Assembly: GCA_003694055.1 (NCBI GenBank)
Contig: RFLC01000201.1
Coordinates: 1 to 10,950 of the forward strand
Source: Candidatus Pacearchaeota archaeon
Lineage (GTDB): Archaea > Nanobdellota > Nanobdellia > Pacearchaeales > GW2011-AR1
Reading direction: 5' to 3'
Length of the DNA stretch: 10,950 nt
A program made the position numbers and the translations under genes. Of this stretch, positions 1 to 6,688 are shown one piece after another. The notes under the pieces were generated by a model, which saw nothing but the letters and a program-made list of their open reading frames with translations, was not told the origin of the DNA and ran no database searches. Positions within the stretch are counted from its first letter, which is position 1. Each line of letters starts with the position of its first letter.

Positions 1-1
1 C

Positions 2-2773
2 GCCCAAGCTAACGAAAATGAACATAAAACCGAAGTTGAGAGAAAAACAAGCAAACCGGAAAAGCAAAGTCAGCGAGATAATGAAGAGGGCAAGATAAAA
101 TATGTGCTTTACCGAGAGAGGAAAAAAGAAATTGAAACTCTCATGCCGAAAGATGAATTTGTTGAAATATACAAGCAAGAAGATGTCATTCTCGCGCGCG
201 GAGTCTGGAAAAAGAGAGTTAAGGTTTATAGTGAAACACATTACGCGCACCCGTTGACTGTTTACGTTGACATCATGCCAAGCGAGGAAAGCGATATCCG
301 CGTGTTCTGGGAAGAGGAAAACAAGGAGGTAGATTTTCAAGCTATCGACGACGATGGTGATGGTTTAGCAGAGAGAATTAGTTGGGTCGTGCCTCACTTG
401 TCAGAGCAGAACTTTGAAGTTCGCGTCACGCTGCACGGCAACGAGGTAGAGGGTAACCTAACCCTTGAGCTTATTCGCGCGCCAACAGGAGTGATGAACG
501 AGAGCTCAGAATTAGAGTTTGAGTTCAACGTCAGTTATGCAAATCTAAGCGCAGTTGAGTGTGATTTCAACATAACCAATGAAACTGGTGAAATAGTGTT
601 CGAGGACAACAACTTCAACCTCTCCCACGAAATTGATGTAAACCAATCCCTAAAGAACGGCGAATACAGCTGGGCATTGCTCTGCTACGACGAAAATGAC
701 GCTGAAAACCTGACAAAGCGCGATTCTCTCGACGGCAATTTCACAATCAGCGTCGATTACACGCCAAACGTTTTGTTCTCAGCAGACAACACTAGCGTAA
801 TTGAAGGTCAAGAAGTCGCGTTCCACCTAAACATCTCAGCAGCATTCAACATCTCAGGAGAGTACATCATTTACTTCGGAGACGGCAGCAACGCTAGCGG
901 AACTTTCACGCAAACGCAAGAGGTTGTGGCAGAGATAAACCATGCTTACTCCGACGCAGGCAGCTATGTTGCTCACCTCGCTGGCTCAACAGAAGATGTT
1001 TCGCTCGAAGGGCTGGCAGACGACATCACAATAAGCGTTAGCGCGCCGCCGCAAAATGACACTGGCAATAACACGAGCTCGAACGACAACTCCTCAGCTC
1101 CTGACACGAACAAGCCTAACATTGAGCTCATCGAGCCAGACGAGAATGCTGAGATACACCTAAGCTCTACCGACGACAAAATCACTTTCAAGTACAACGC
1201 CAGCGATGATGTGGGCTTGGCAAACTGCACATTCACTCTCTTCTACTATAACAACTCGCTCCTAGGAGAGCAGGCTTACACTGAAACAAACACCTCGCTC
1301 GCGAATGGCGCAATTGACAGCGTTGAACTGCTTAACTTCGACGAGGGAAAGTACACATGGGATGTTGAGTGCTACGACACATCGGCCAATTCGCGAAGCA
1401 AATCGCGCGACTTCGAAGTTGTCTATCCAGACGAACAAAGCTCGAACACAACCAACTCAAGCGCAAGCGCAAACTCAGAGCAAGACTCCGGAACAACAAA
1501 CGAAGAAAACACAGACCTAATTGCAAGAGCTGACGAGCTAGTGAAAAAGATAAACGATTTTCTAGTAAGGGAGGAAAACTACGGGCGCGACGAGAGAGAA
1601 GCTGTTTCAGACCTTGGGCTTGCTGACGAGCTGAAGTTCTACAAGAAAAAGCTATTGCAAATGAAAGTTGACCTTGAACACAATCTTGATTTCATTCGTG
1701 AAGAGAAAAGAAAAGAAGAGCGGTTGTCTGAGATATCGTCGGAGATGGACGACATTGCCAGCAAAATACCGACGGACATAAGAGTAATCGACACTTATGA
1801 GTACCTAAAAAACATTCTTGAGCCGAACGTGGATGAGGTTGTGGATGCATACATCGAGGCAAACTCTATTGACGCCAGCGATAGTGTTAGGAGAGCAATG
1901 GTGCGTGAGAACGAACAAATCCAGGAACTGATTGCAGTTTCCGTGAATGTGAAAAGCGTTGAGCTGACTTTTGACGACAGAGCTGAGGAGTTCATCTTAG
2001 TGCGCAAAGACGTTAAGTTCTCATCAAAAGATTTCCAAAGCTTGATGGAAGTCATACCAAAAGAAATCGCATCTAGCGCGGATGATGTTGAATTTGTGAC
2101 CGAAGCCAAAGTTGTGAAATCTGACCCAATCTTTTCCGTCGCTCTTGACAAGTTGAAGAACGATAGGTTTGTGTACAAAATAAAAGGTTCAATGAAACTC
2201 GAGGATATTGAGAAGACAAGCACGCTTGCATTTAACGAGAAAATTCCTGAGGACTCGCTCACTGGCTTGACTGGTTTTGTTACGCTGATAACGCGCACTG
2301 AGTTAAAGAACGCATGGTTCTACATCAGCTGGGCTCTTTTCCTTGCGTTTGCAATATTCACCTCAGGAGTGCTGGTGAGAAAGGTAAAGCAACGCAAGTG
2401 GCTCGAGGACGAAGATGTGCGCCAAATCAGAGACATCCTCAAGGACATTGCGAGCGCGCTTGCCAACAAAGACCTGCAACTAGCTAAAAACTTGTACTTG
2501 CAAGCTAAAGATGTGTATGCTCTTGCTCAACCTGAAGCCAAACAATTCATCTATCCGCGCATGAAAAAAGCTTTCGTCACGATAAATAAAGTTGAACTGA
2601 ACACGCTTGCGAAAGAGTTTATTCTAGCGGTGAGAGAAAAGCGAGACAGCGACGCAGTCATGATTTACAGCAAGATTAAAAAACTCTACCAACACGTACC
2701 GCTTAAGATTAAGGAAGAGGTTTACCGACGGATATCGCCATACTTGAGAGCACTGCAATCAAGGAGAAGGTAA
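2..2773 (+). CDS. Large membrane-anchored surface protein with Ig-like/PKD domains (5'-partial)
   Basis: The frame is open from base 2 with no stop, so the gene begins before the window; the GTG at 104 is only the first start-like codon. Visible order: a charged leader; a segment with the pattern DDDGDGLAERISWVVPHLS (near 340-405) that I associate from memory with DPANN surface proteins; an Ig-like domain (about 460-750); a PKD-like domain (about 750-1000, with FGDG at 874-885 and HAYSDAGSYV at 941-970); an Asn/Ser/Thr linker; a second Ig-like domain (about 1110-1430); another low-complexity linker; a charged coiled-coil-like helical stretch (about 1520-1820); a mixed domain; one transmembrane helix (about 2310-2375); then a roughly 130-residue basic helical tail, probably cytoplasmic. 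More than twenty N-x-S/T sequons lie before the membrane helix, which fits an N-glycosylated exterior. Any signal peptide lies outside the window. The role is probably cell envelope or adhesion; no enzyme motif is seen. It overlaps the next gene by 1 nt. Confidence 0.85.
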   Translation, partial: AQANENEHKTEVERKTSKPEKQSQRDNEEGKIKYVLYRERKKEIETLMPKDEFVEIYKQEDVILARGVWKKRVKVYSETHYAHPLTVYVDIMPSEESDIRVFWEEENKEVDFQAIDDDGDGLAERISWVVPHLSEQNFEVRVTLHGNEVEGNLTLELIRAPTGVMNESSELEFEFNVSYANLSAVECDFNITNETGEIVFEDNNFNLSHEIDVNQSLKNGEYSWALLCYDENDAENLTKRDSLDGNFTISVDYTPNVLFSADNTSVIEGQEVAFHLNISAAFNISGEYIIYFGDGSNASGTFTQTQEVVAEINHAYSDAGSYVAHLAGSTEDVSLEGLADDITISVSAPPQNDTGNNTSSNDNSSAPDTNKPNIELIEPDENAEIHLSSTDDKITFKYNASDDVGLANCTFTLFYYNNSLLGEQAYTETNTSLANGAIDSVELLNFDEGKYTWDVECYDTSANSRSKSRDFEVVYPDEQSSNTTNSSASANSEQDSGTTNEENTDLIARADELVKKINDFLVREENYGRDEREAVSDLGLADELKFYKKKLLQMKVDLEHNLDFIREEKRKEERLSEISSEMDDIASKIPTDIRVIDTYEYLKNILEPNVDEVVDAYIEANSIDASDSVRRAMVRENEQIQELIAVSVNVKSVELTFDDRAEEFILVRKDVKFSSKDFQSLMEVIPKEIASSADDVEFVTEAKVVKSDPIFSVALDKLKNDRFVYKIKGSMKLEDIEKTSTLAFNEKIPEDSLTGLTGFVTLITRTELKNAWFYISWALFLAFAIFTSGVLVRKVKQRKWLEDEDVRQIRDILKDIASALANKDLQLAKNLYLQAKDVYALAQPEAKQFIYPRMKKAFVTINKVELNTLAKEFILAVREKRDSDAVMIYSKIKKLYQHVPLKIKEEVYRRISPYLRALQSRRR
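2761..2766 (+). promoter_or_regulatory. Shine-Dalgarno site for methionine aminopeptidase
   Basis: AAGGAG lies 6 nt before the ATG at 2773, inside the last codons of the surface protein gene. It supports translation of the second gene from a shared transcript. The promoter-proximal genes elsewhere in the window mostly lack such a site and instead have a TATA box at leaderless distance. Confidence 0.7.
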
Positions 2774-3660
2774 TGGTTCTTGAAAATTTAGAGAATTGGA
2801 TTAAGGCGGGCAAAATTGCAACCGAGACAAGAGCTTATGCTCTGAGCATTGTTAAGAAAGGAATTCCATTAGTTGAGTTGGCTGAGAAAATTGAAGCAAA
2901 AATAACTGAACTGGGCGGCTTGCCTGCGTTTCCTGTGAACCTCTCAATAAACGAAATTGCAGCGCACTTCACACCAAGCCACGACGACAAAACCCCTGCA
3001 CATGGGCTGCTAAAAATTGACTTGGGTGTGCATGTGGATGGTTGCATAGCAGACACTGCAGTTAGCGTTAACCTTGAAGATGATAAGAAAAACGAGCTAC
3101 TGATTGAAGCTGCAAACGAAGCTCTCAACAAAGCAATCGAGAAATTTGAGTTGGGAGCGGAGCTAGGCGAAGTAGGCGAGGCAGTTGCTAGCGCAGTCAA
3201 ATCAAGAAATTTATCTCCAATAATTAACCTGTCAGGCCATTCGCTGAAAAGGTATGAGTTGCATGCAGGGTTGAACATACCAAACTACCCATCTGGACAG
3301 AGCGACAAGATTGAGGAAGGAGCGTATGCAATAGAGCCGTTTGTTACCGACGGAAATGGGAAAGTTATCGATGGCAAGCCATCAGGCATTTATTTGCTCG
3401 AGCGCGATAGGCAAGTGCGCGACATGTTTGCGCGAAAAGTTCTTGCGCACATCAGGGAAAAGTATAAAGGTTTGCCATTTTGTTCGCGATGGATTTACAA
3501 AGAGTTTGGTTCAAGAGGATTGCTTGCATTGAGGCAAATTGAGAAGGCAGGAATTCTGCACCACTATCCAATTCTCGTCGAGAAATCTCGGGCAAGAGTT
3601 GCGCAAGCAGAACACACAATAATCCTAACAAGCAACAAGAAAATAATCACAACCTTGTAG
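2773..3660 (+). CDS. map: Type II methionine aminopeptidase
   Basis: This enzyme removes the initiator methionine from nascent cytosolic proteins and is a two-metal M24 peptidase. All expected residues are present: metal ligands D83 and D94 (in KIDLGVHVDGCIADTAV), H156 (LSGHS), E188 (AIEPF) and E280 (AQAEHT), plus the catalytic histidines H65 (AAHFTP) and H164 (ELHAG). The region after E188, containing a predicted winged-helix-like insert (about 205-270), is the type II hallmark. At 295 residues it matches archaeal enzymes, and ligand spacing closely follows what I recall for the Pyrococcus enzyme. The ATG overlaps the TAA of the upstream surface protein gene (TAATG) and has AAGGAG 6 nt upstream, so the two are likely co-transcribed and translationally coupled. 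The stop is TAG. Confidence 0.97.
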   Translation: MVLENLENWIKAGKIATETRAYALSIVKKGIPLVELAEKIEAKITELGGLPAFPVNLSINEIAAHFTPSHDDKTPAHGLLKIDLGVHVDGCIADTAVSVNLEDDKKNELLIEAANEALNKAIEKFELGAELGEVGEAVASAVKSRNLSPIINLSGHSLKRYELHAGLNIPNYPSGQSDKIEEGAYAIEPFVTDGNGKVIDGKPSGIYLLERDRQVRDMFARKVLAHIREKYKGLPFCSRWIYKEFGSRGLLALRQIEKAGILHHYPILVEKSRARVAQAEHTIILTSNKKIITTL

Positions 3661-3727
3661 TTGAGAACATTGTAGGAATGGGAGAAAATTGTTTTGCGCT
3701 CTGCGCCGCGCTTTTTCTCGAGTTCGC

Positions 3728-3820
3728 GCGCGTTTGTTGCGCTCGCGCGCGCGGCGCGCGCGGCGCTGTCACCTAGAGTGCACGGAAATTTGCGAAAGGA
3801 GGTCGCATTTCTCGCGCGCG
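3728..3820 (+). repeat. Dispersed intergenic repeat, copy A
   Basis: This roughly 93-nt element starts 67 nt after the aminopeptidase stop and points the same way. It aligns along its length with copy C (10834-10924): first GCGCGTTTGTTGCG followed by a CG-rich stretch, then CGGAAATTTG, then the core GGTCGCATTTCTCGC followed by GCGCG. Copy A has the longest alternating CG stretch. A further block, TTTTCGTCGCGCTGCCA (3822-3838), is not in copy C but recurs near copy B with one difference. Confidence 0.75.
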
Positions 3821-3865
3821 ATTTTCGTCGCGCTGCCACGCCGTGCCGCGCTAACAAGTCCTACA

Positions 3866-3880
3866 CGCAAAAAGAAAAAG
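3866..3880 (-). terminator. Poly-T terminator of the GTPase-DUF2073 operon
   Basis: On the minus strand, just after the TAG of the DUF2073 gene (3887-3889), lies a run reading CTTTTTCTTTTTG. T-rich tracts right after a gene are the usual intrinsic termination signal in archaea. No strong stem precedes it. Confidence 0.5.
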
Positions 3881-3886
3881 CCCAAG

Positions 3887-4288
3887 CTATCGTATCATTA
3901 ACTCCAACTTGCGCGGATCTTTCTTTATTTCCTTTATCACGCTTGCCGGGCCAACCACTGTGAGCGCGCTGTTGTCTCCGACGAGAGAGCGCGCTATGCG
4001 ATGTTTCATCTTAACAAAAAAGCTCGCGTTGGAAAGGTTCGGCTCAATCACTGCAAGCTCAATTCCCTTAAAGTTCTTCACGTGCTCAACCATCGCCATT
4101 GTGTCCTCAATCAAGCGCGCCTCCTCCTCTGCGCGCAAACGCCCTTGCAAGATAACAATCTTGTTCCCTAAAACTAAGGAAAGTATCTTCCTGACTCTTT
4201 GAGCGATGCTCAGCTCTGCAATCTCTGAAAATGGAATCAAGTGCAGGCTCAACCCCTTTATCTTCCCCAATCTTTTACCCCTTTTCAT
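3887..4288 (-). CDS. DUF2073 family protein
   Basis: This 133-residue protein is read as the archaeal family DUF2073 from overall sequence character (LHLIPFSEIAELS near the N-terminus, ILQGRLRAEEEARLIEDTM in the middle, a basic C-terminus) and from context: in archaea this family is commonly encoded beside an Era-like GTPase, as here. No catalytic motif, signal peptide or membrane segment is visible. The ATG at 4286-4288 follows the GTPase stop after one spare base, so the pair is almost certainly one transcript and possibly one functional unit. The family has no established biochemical function; a role as partner or regulator of the GTPase in RNA or ribosome work is inference. The stop is TAG and a T-rich tract follows. 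Confidence 0.8.
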   Translation of the reverse strand: MKRGKRLGKIKGLSLHLIPFSEIAELSIAQRVRKILSLVLGNKIVILQGRLRAEEEARLIEDTMAMVEHVKNFKGIELAVIEPNLSNASFFVKMKHRIARSLVGDNSALTVVGPASVIKEIKKDPRKLELMIR

Positions 4289-4289
4289 T

Positions 4290-4928
4290 TTACGTCTTCT
4301 TGGCTAAACTGAAGAGCGACTCGTAAAATTCATCCATGTTCTCACCTGTTTTTGCCGAGATGCCGACCACTTCGTACTCTGGGAAAGCATTTTGCACCTT
4401 CTTTACGCTTGCTTTCTTCAAGTCAATTTTGTTCGCCACAACCAAAACAGGTATTTTTCTTGCAACAAGATTTCCGATGATAGTTATGTTCACCTGCGAA
4501 TATGGGTTTTGCGTTGCGTCCAGCACAACAATCACAGCATCAACGTCGTCGAGCCACTGAATTGCTTCAATAATTCCTTTGGTTGCCTCTTTAGCGCGCC
4601 GCTTCGCCTCACTCTTTTTCAATCCATATTTAAGGAAATCCTCGTAATCTATTTTCGTAGCTATTCCCGGAGTGTCGACAATCTTGAAAGTCAGACTTTT
4701 TCCTTTGTACTCTATTTTCACCTCCTCCTTTGTTTGCACTTTTCTAGTTTCGTGCGGCACATTGCTCACTGGCCCAATCTCTTCGCCTGTCCAGTCTTTG
4801 CATATGCGGTTTGCAAGACTTGTCTTGCCTGCGTTCGGCGGACCGTAAAAACCAATCTTCAACTTTTCTCTGCGACGGAAAATACTTCTAAGAATGCGCC
4901 GCGAGAAGTTTTTCAATATGCGTATCAT
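4290..4928 (-). CDS. Era-like small GTP-binding protein
   Basis: This 212-residue protein is a TRAFAC-class GTPase with the full motif set: G1 GPPNAGKTS (29-37), G3 DTPG (85-88), G4 NKID (166-169) and G5 SAK (191-193); T61 in HETR is the likely G2 threonine. A basic N-terminal helix (1-22, rich in Arg) precedes the fold and could contact RNA or membrane. There is no KH domain, so it is not a bacterial Era despite the similar G domain. The archaeal Era-like proteins next to DUF2073 are the best match. A TATA-like box ends about 20 nt before the ATG, giving a predicted leaderless message. The DUF2073 gene follows after 1 nt. Substrate and pathway are unknown; a ribosome- or RNA-related role is inferred from the superfamily. 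Confidence 0.9.
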   Translation of the reverse strand: MIRILKNFSRRILRSIFRRREKLKIGFYGPPNAGKTSLANRICKDWTGEEIGPVSNVPHETRKVQTKEEVKIEYKGKSLTFKIVDTPGIATKIDYEDFLKYGLKKSEAKRRAKEATKGIIEAIQWLDDVDAVIVVLDATQNPYSQVNITIIGNLVARKIPVLVVANKIDLKKASVKKVQNAFPEYEVVGISAKTGENMDEFYESLFSLAKKT

Positions 4929-4948
4929 GCACTTGATTAAGCAGAATG

Positions 4949-4957
4949 TTTAATAAA
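4949..4957 (-). promoter_or_regulatory. TATA-like box of the GTPase operon
   Basis: The minus strand reads TTTATTAAA, centred about 25 nt before the A of the start codon at 4928. Archaeal initiation about 25 nt downstream of the TATA box would place the message start at or next to the ATG. Confidence 0.6.
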
Positions 4958-5087
4958 TGTTGCGCTCGCTCGTGCTGCGCCTGGCGCTGGTTCAGAGCAT
5001 CATTTTAGCGCGCAATTGCACTTCTTTTGCTTGAGTTTATTAATTACGAAATTGAAGAACATTTGCCAAGAGAGAGGCTTTCACGCC

Positions 5088-5111
5088 GCGAAACCTGCGC
5101 GGGCGTTTCGC
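5088..5111. other. Perfect 7-bp stem hairpin in the spacer
   Basis: GCGAAAC (5088-5094) and GTTTCGC (5105-5111) are exact inverted repeats around a 10-nt GC-rich loop. It lies in the 242-nt spacer between the 3' end of the solenoid gene and the promoter of the GTPase operon. No T-tract follows on either strand, so it is not a classical terminator. The rest of the spacer (4960-5170) holds no gene I can support; a stretch starting TGTTGCGCTCGC near 4959 resembles the first block of the dispersed repeat but is too short to call a copy. Confidence 0.4.
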
Positions 5112-5170
5112 AAAGAAGAACACTGCGCGCAACTTTGAACTGCAGCACCTCTTGTTCTTGCACTCAATTT

Positions 5171-5995
5171 TCAGGGATGCGCGAGGAGGTTATTAACTTC
5201 CTCATACGCTCTTGCTTTCTCAACCATGCCTGCTCGCCTCGCACACCTAGCTGCCTCTTCTAGCATTCCTTTTTTTTCATAAACCGCGCTCGCTCTTCCA
5301 TACAACTCCCGAGCCCTGTCCATCCTCCGGCCTTCCTGCGCAAACCTTGCCGCTCGATAAAAATCCTCATTACGTTCGTATTCGTCAACCGCCTGCGCGT
5401 ATAGTTTTTGCGCCCGTTCCTCCAGTCCTGCCCGCCTCGCACACCTAGCTGCCTCTGCAGGCCTTCCCAACCGCTCATAGTAATCAGCTGCAGTGATGTA
5501 AAGCTCTCTAGCCTTTTCATCCAAACCAACATCTCTAGCTAAAGCTGCAGCCTCATAAAACCTTTTCCTTCTAACATAGTTGTCTATTGCTGCTGTTGCA
5601 AAGTTCCTAGCTTCCTCAACCATTCCGGCTTTCATCGCAAATCTAGCTGCATGCTCCGATGAGCCCTTTCTTTCATAATGCTCAATTGCCCTCTCGCACA
5701 CCTCCCGAGCCTTGGCATCCATCCCTGATTCCTCAGCAAGCTCAAGAGCCCTGTCAAACCAAAGCGCCTTCTCATAACTCTCAATCGCGCTCCCAACCAT
5801 CCCAAGCCGCTTCTGCAACTCAGCTGCTGCATCGTGCCATTCCATCCTCTCAAAAAAGTCAATAGTGCGCCTAAGAGTGTTCTCAGAAAGTGGCGCGCCG
5901 CGCCTAACCAAGTTGAGAACAACTTTTGCCCTGCCTAGCTCTGTAGAAAACTGGGAGAGGAAACTTTCAATTCCTGTTTCTTGAGTAGGATTCAT
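5171..5995 (-). CDS. Alpha-solenoid (TPR-like) protein with six 33-residue repeats
   Basis: This 274-residue protein consists, after a helical N-terminal part (1-73), of repeats with an exact 33-residue period beginning at Y74, Y107, Y140, Y173, Y206 and Y239, the last one shorter. The consensus is YERxGxxxEAARxARxAGxxEKARELYxxA, a two-helix unit of TPR type (canonical TPRs have 34 residues). Such scaffolds bind peptides or other proteins; no enzyme motif, signal or membrane segment is seen, so the product is probably cytosolic. A longer frame begins with TTG at 6022, but a TATA-like box at 6024-6032 abuts that codon. Transcription about 25 nt downstream fits the ATG at 5993-5995, which is used here. 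The partner is unknown. No gene on either side is close enough to form an operon with it. Confidence 0.85.
   Translation of the reverse strand: MNPTQETGIESFLSQFSTELGRAKVVLNLVRRGAPLSENTLRRTIDFFERMEWHDAAAELQKRLGMVGSAIESYEKALWFDRALELAEESGMDAKAREVCERAIEHYERKGSSEHAARFAMKAGMVEEARNFATAAIDNYVRRKRFYEAAALARDVGLDEKARELYITAADYYERLGRPAEAARCARRAGLEERAQKLYAQAVDEYERNEDFYRAARFAQEGRRMDRARELYGRASAVYEKKGMLEEAARCARRAGMVEKARAYEEVNNLLAHP
5235..5258. repeat. 24-nt exact internal duplication, copy 1
   Basis: This stretch encodes EAARCARR in the sixth solenoid repeat. The same 24 bases occur at 5433-5456, exactly 198 nt (two repeat units) away, while the repeat between them differs. This suggests recent duplication or gene conversion between units. 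Confidence 0.85.
5433..5456. repeat. 24-nt exact internal duplication, copy 2
   Basis: This is the partner of 5235-5258, lying in the fourth solenoid repeat and encoding the same residues with the same codons. Confidence 0.85.
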
Positions 5996-6023
5996 TTTGA
6001 TTCGGAAAGGTATGGCGAGCAAC

Positions 6024-6032
6024 TTTATAAAA
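6024..6032 (-). promoter_or_regulatory. TATA-like box of the solenoid gene
   Basis: The minus strand reads TTTTATAAA, centred about 33 nt before the ATG at 5995. It leaves no room for a message starting before the TTG at 6022, so it decides the start choice. Confidence 0.6.
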
Positions 6033-6092
6033 TTTTCGTAGATGCCTAAAATTCAGTAAATTCCCCATACGAATTCCAAGGTTTACATCAAA

Positions 6093-6100
6093 TTTAAATA
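6093..6100 (+). promoter_or_regulatory. TATA-like box of tRNA-Lys
   Basis: TTTAAATA ends 21 nt before the first base of the tRNA (6122), the normal distance for an archaeal stable-RNA promoter. Confidence 0.65.
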
Positions 6101-6121
6101 AGGAATTTTGTTAAAATTGCT

Positions 6122-6195
6122 GGTCCCGTAGCTCAGTTGGTCAGAGCACCAGGCTTTTAACCTGGGTGTCGCGGGTTCGAATCCCGTCGGGACCA
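6122..6195 (+). tRNA. tRNA-Lys (anticodon UUU)
   Basis: A full cloverleaf is visible: acceptor GGTCCCG with CGGGACC, D-arm GCTC/GAGC, anticodon stem CCAGG/CCTGG around loop CTTTTAA with anticodon TTT at 6156-6158, variable loop GTGTC, and a T-arm closing on TTCGAAT with one G-U pair. The discriminator is A at 6195. CCA is not encoded, so it must be added after transcription. There is no intron. Confidence 0.97.
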
Positions 6196-6316
6196 TTCTG
6201 CTTGAGTTCGTGCAATTGACGCGCGAAAAACAATGAACACTTCTTGCGCAAACGCAAAGCTGTTAAATGTAAATATAACTCTAACAATCAAAGGGCGTTT
6301 GGCATACGAATAAATC

Positions 6317-6389
6317 TGCCCGTGCCGGGACTCGAACCCGGGTTTCTGGCGCGAAAGGCCAGCGTCCTTGGCCGCTAGACTACACGGGC
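6317..6389 (-). tRNA. tRNA-Glu (anticodon UUC)
   Basis: On the minus strand the acceptor stem is GCCCGTG with CACGGGC, the D-arm starts GTCT and closes with GGAC, the anticodon stem is CTGGC/GCCAG around loop CTTTCGC (anticodon TTC), the variable loop is AAAC, and the T-stem CCGGG/CCCGG encloses TTCGAGT. The discriminator is A; CCA is not encoded; there is no intron. It faces the tRNA-Lys gene across a spacer of about 120 nt that holds nothing else I can name. Confidence 0.96.
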
Positions 6390-6411
6390 AAAACAACTAG
6401 AAAAAAAGCGC

Positions 6412-6418
6412 TTTTAAA
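6412..6418 (-). promoter_or_regulatory. TATA-like box of tRNA-Glu
   Basis: The minus strand reads TTTAAAA, centred about 26 nt upstream of the tRNA 5' end at 6389. Confidence 0.6.
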
Positions 6419-6500
6419 GTTAACCTCATAAGCAGGTGTTGAATGGATTTCAGATTGCTCTGTTTGAATTTGGCGAGCGTGTCTTTTAAAATGCGAAATT

Positions 6501-6524
6501 TGCGTATATACGCATGTATATACA
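6501..6524. promoter_or_regulatory. Two abutting perfect palindromes, possible operator
   Basis: TGCGTATATACGCA (6501-6514) is a perfect 14-nt palindrome, followed without a gap by TGTATATACA (6515-6524), a perfect 10-nt palindrome. Both share the core GTATATAC. They lie in the roughly 300-nt non-coding region between the tRNA-Glu promoter and the end of the guaB-like gene. A dimeric regulator site or a tandem TATA element is possible; no protein gene starts nearby, so the target is unclear. Confidence 0.4.
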
Positions 6525-6590
6525 ATTTTTAAAGCGCGGCTTGGCAGTGCGACGAAAACGTACGAGTTTGCGCTTATTGCGTGTGTCAAT

Positions 6591-6622
6591 CGCGCGCTTG
6601 CGAGAAATGCGACCGCCTCGCA
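6591..6622 (-). repeat. Dispersed intergenic repeat, copy B (core)
   Basis: Read on the minus strand it contains the core GGCGGTCGCATTTCTCGC followed by AAGCGCGCG, matching copies A and C. It lies 66 nt after the stop of the guaB-like gene and points the same way. Around 6543-6559 a second block, TTTTCGTCGCACTGCCA, repeats a block that follows copy A, but here about 30 extra bases separate the two blocks. The 5' blocks seen in A and C are not evident. Confidence 0.65.
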
Positions 6623-6688
6623 CGCGCCTCAGCGCAGAACACGCTTAAAAGTTGCGAGCAATGAATTGCATAACTAGCTCCCAGCAGT

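Noticed and set aside
3564..3963. Several arginine/alanine-rich open frames on both strands over the CG-rich spacer
   Set aside because: The translations are what CG-repeat DNA gives in any frame; they overlap the dispersed repeat and the 3' ends of good genes, with no promoter or family resemblance.
4290..4928. Bacterial-type Era or Der
   Set aside because: There is only one G domain, ruling out Der, and no C-terminal KH domain, ruling out classical Era; the DUF2073 neighbour points to the archaeal group.
4980..5010. Possible box C/D guide RNA on the minus strand (ATGATGC followed by CTGA)
   Set aside because: The boxes are too close together for a guide sequence and no second C'/D' pair is present.
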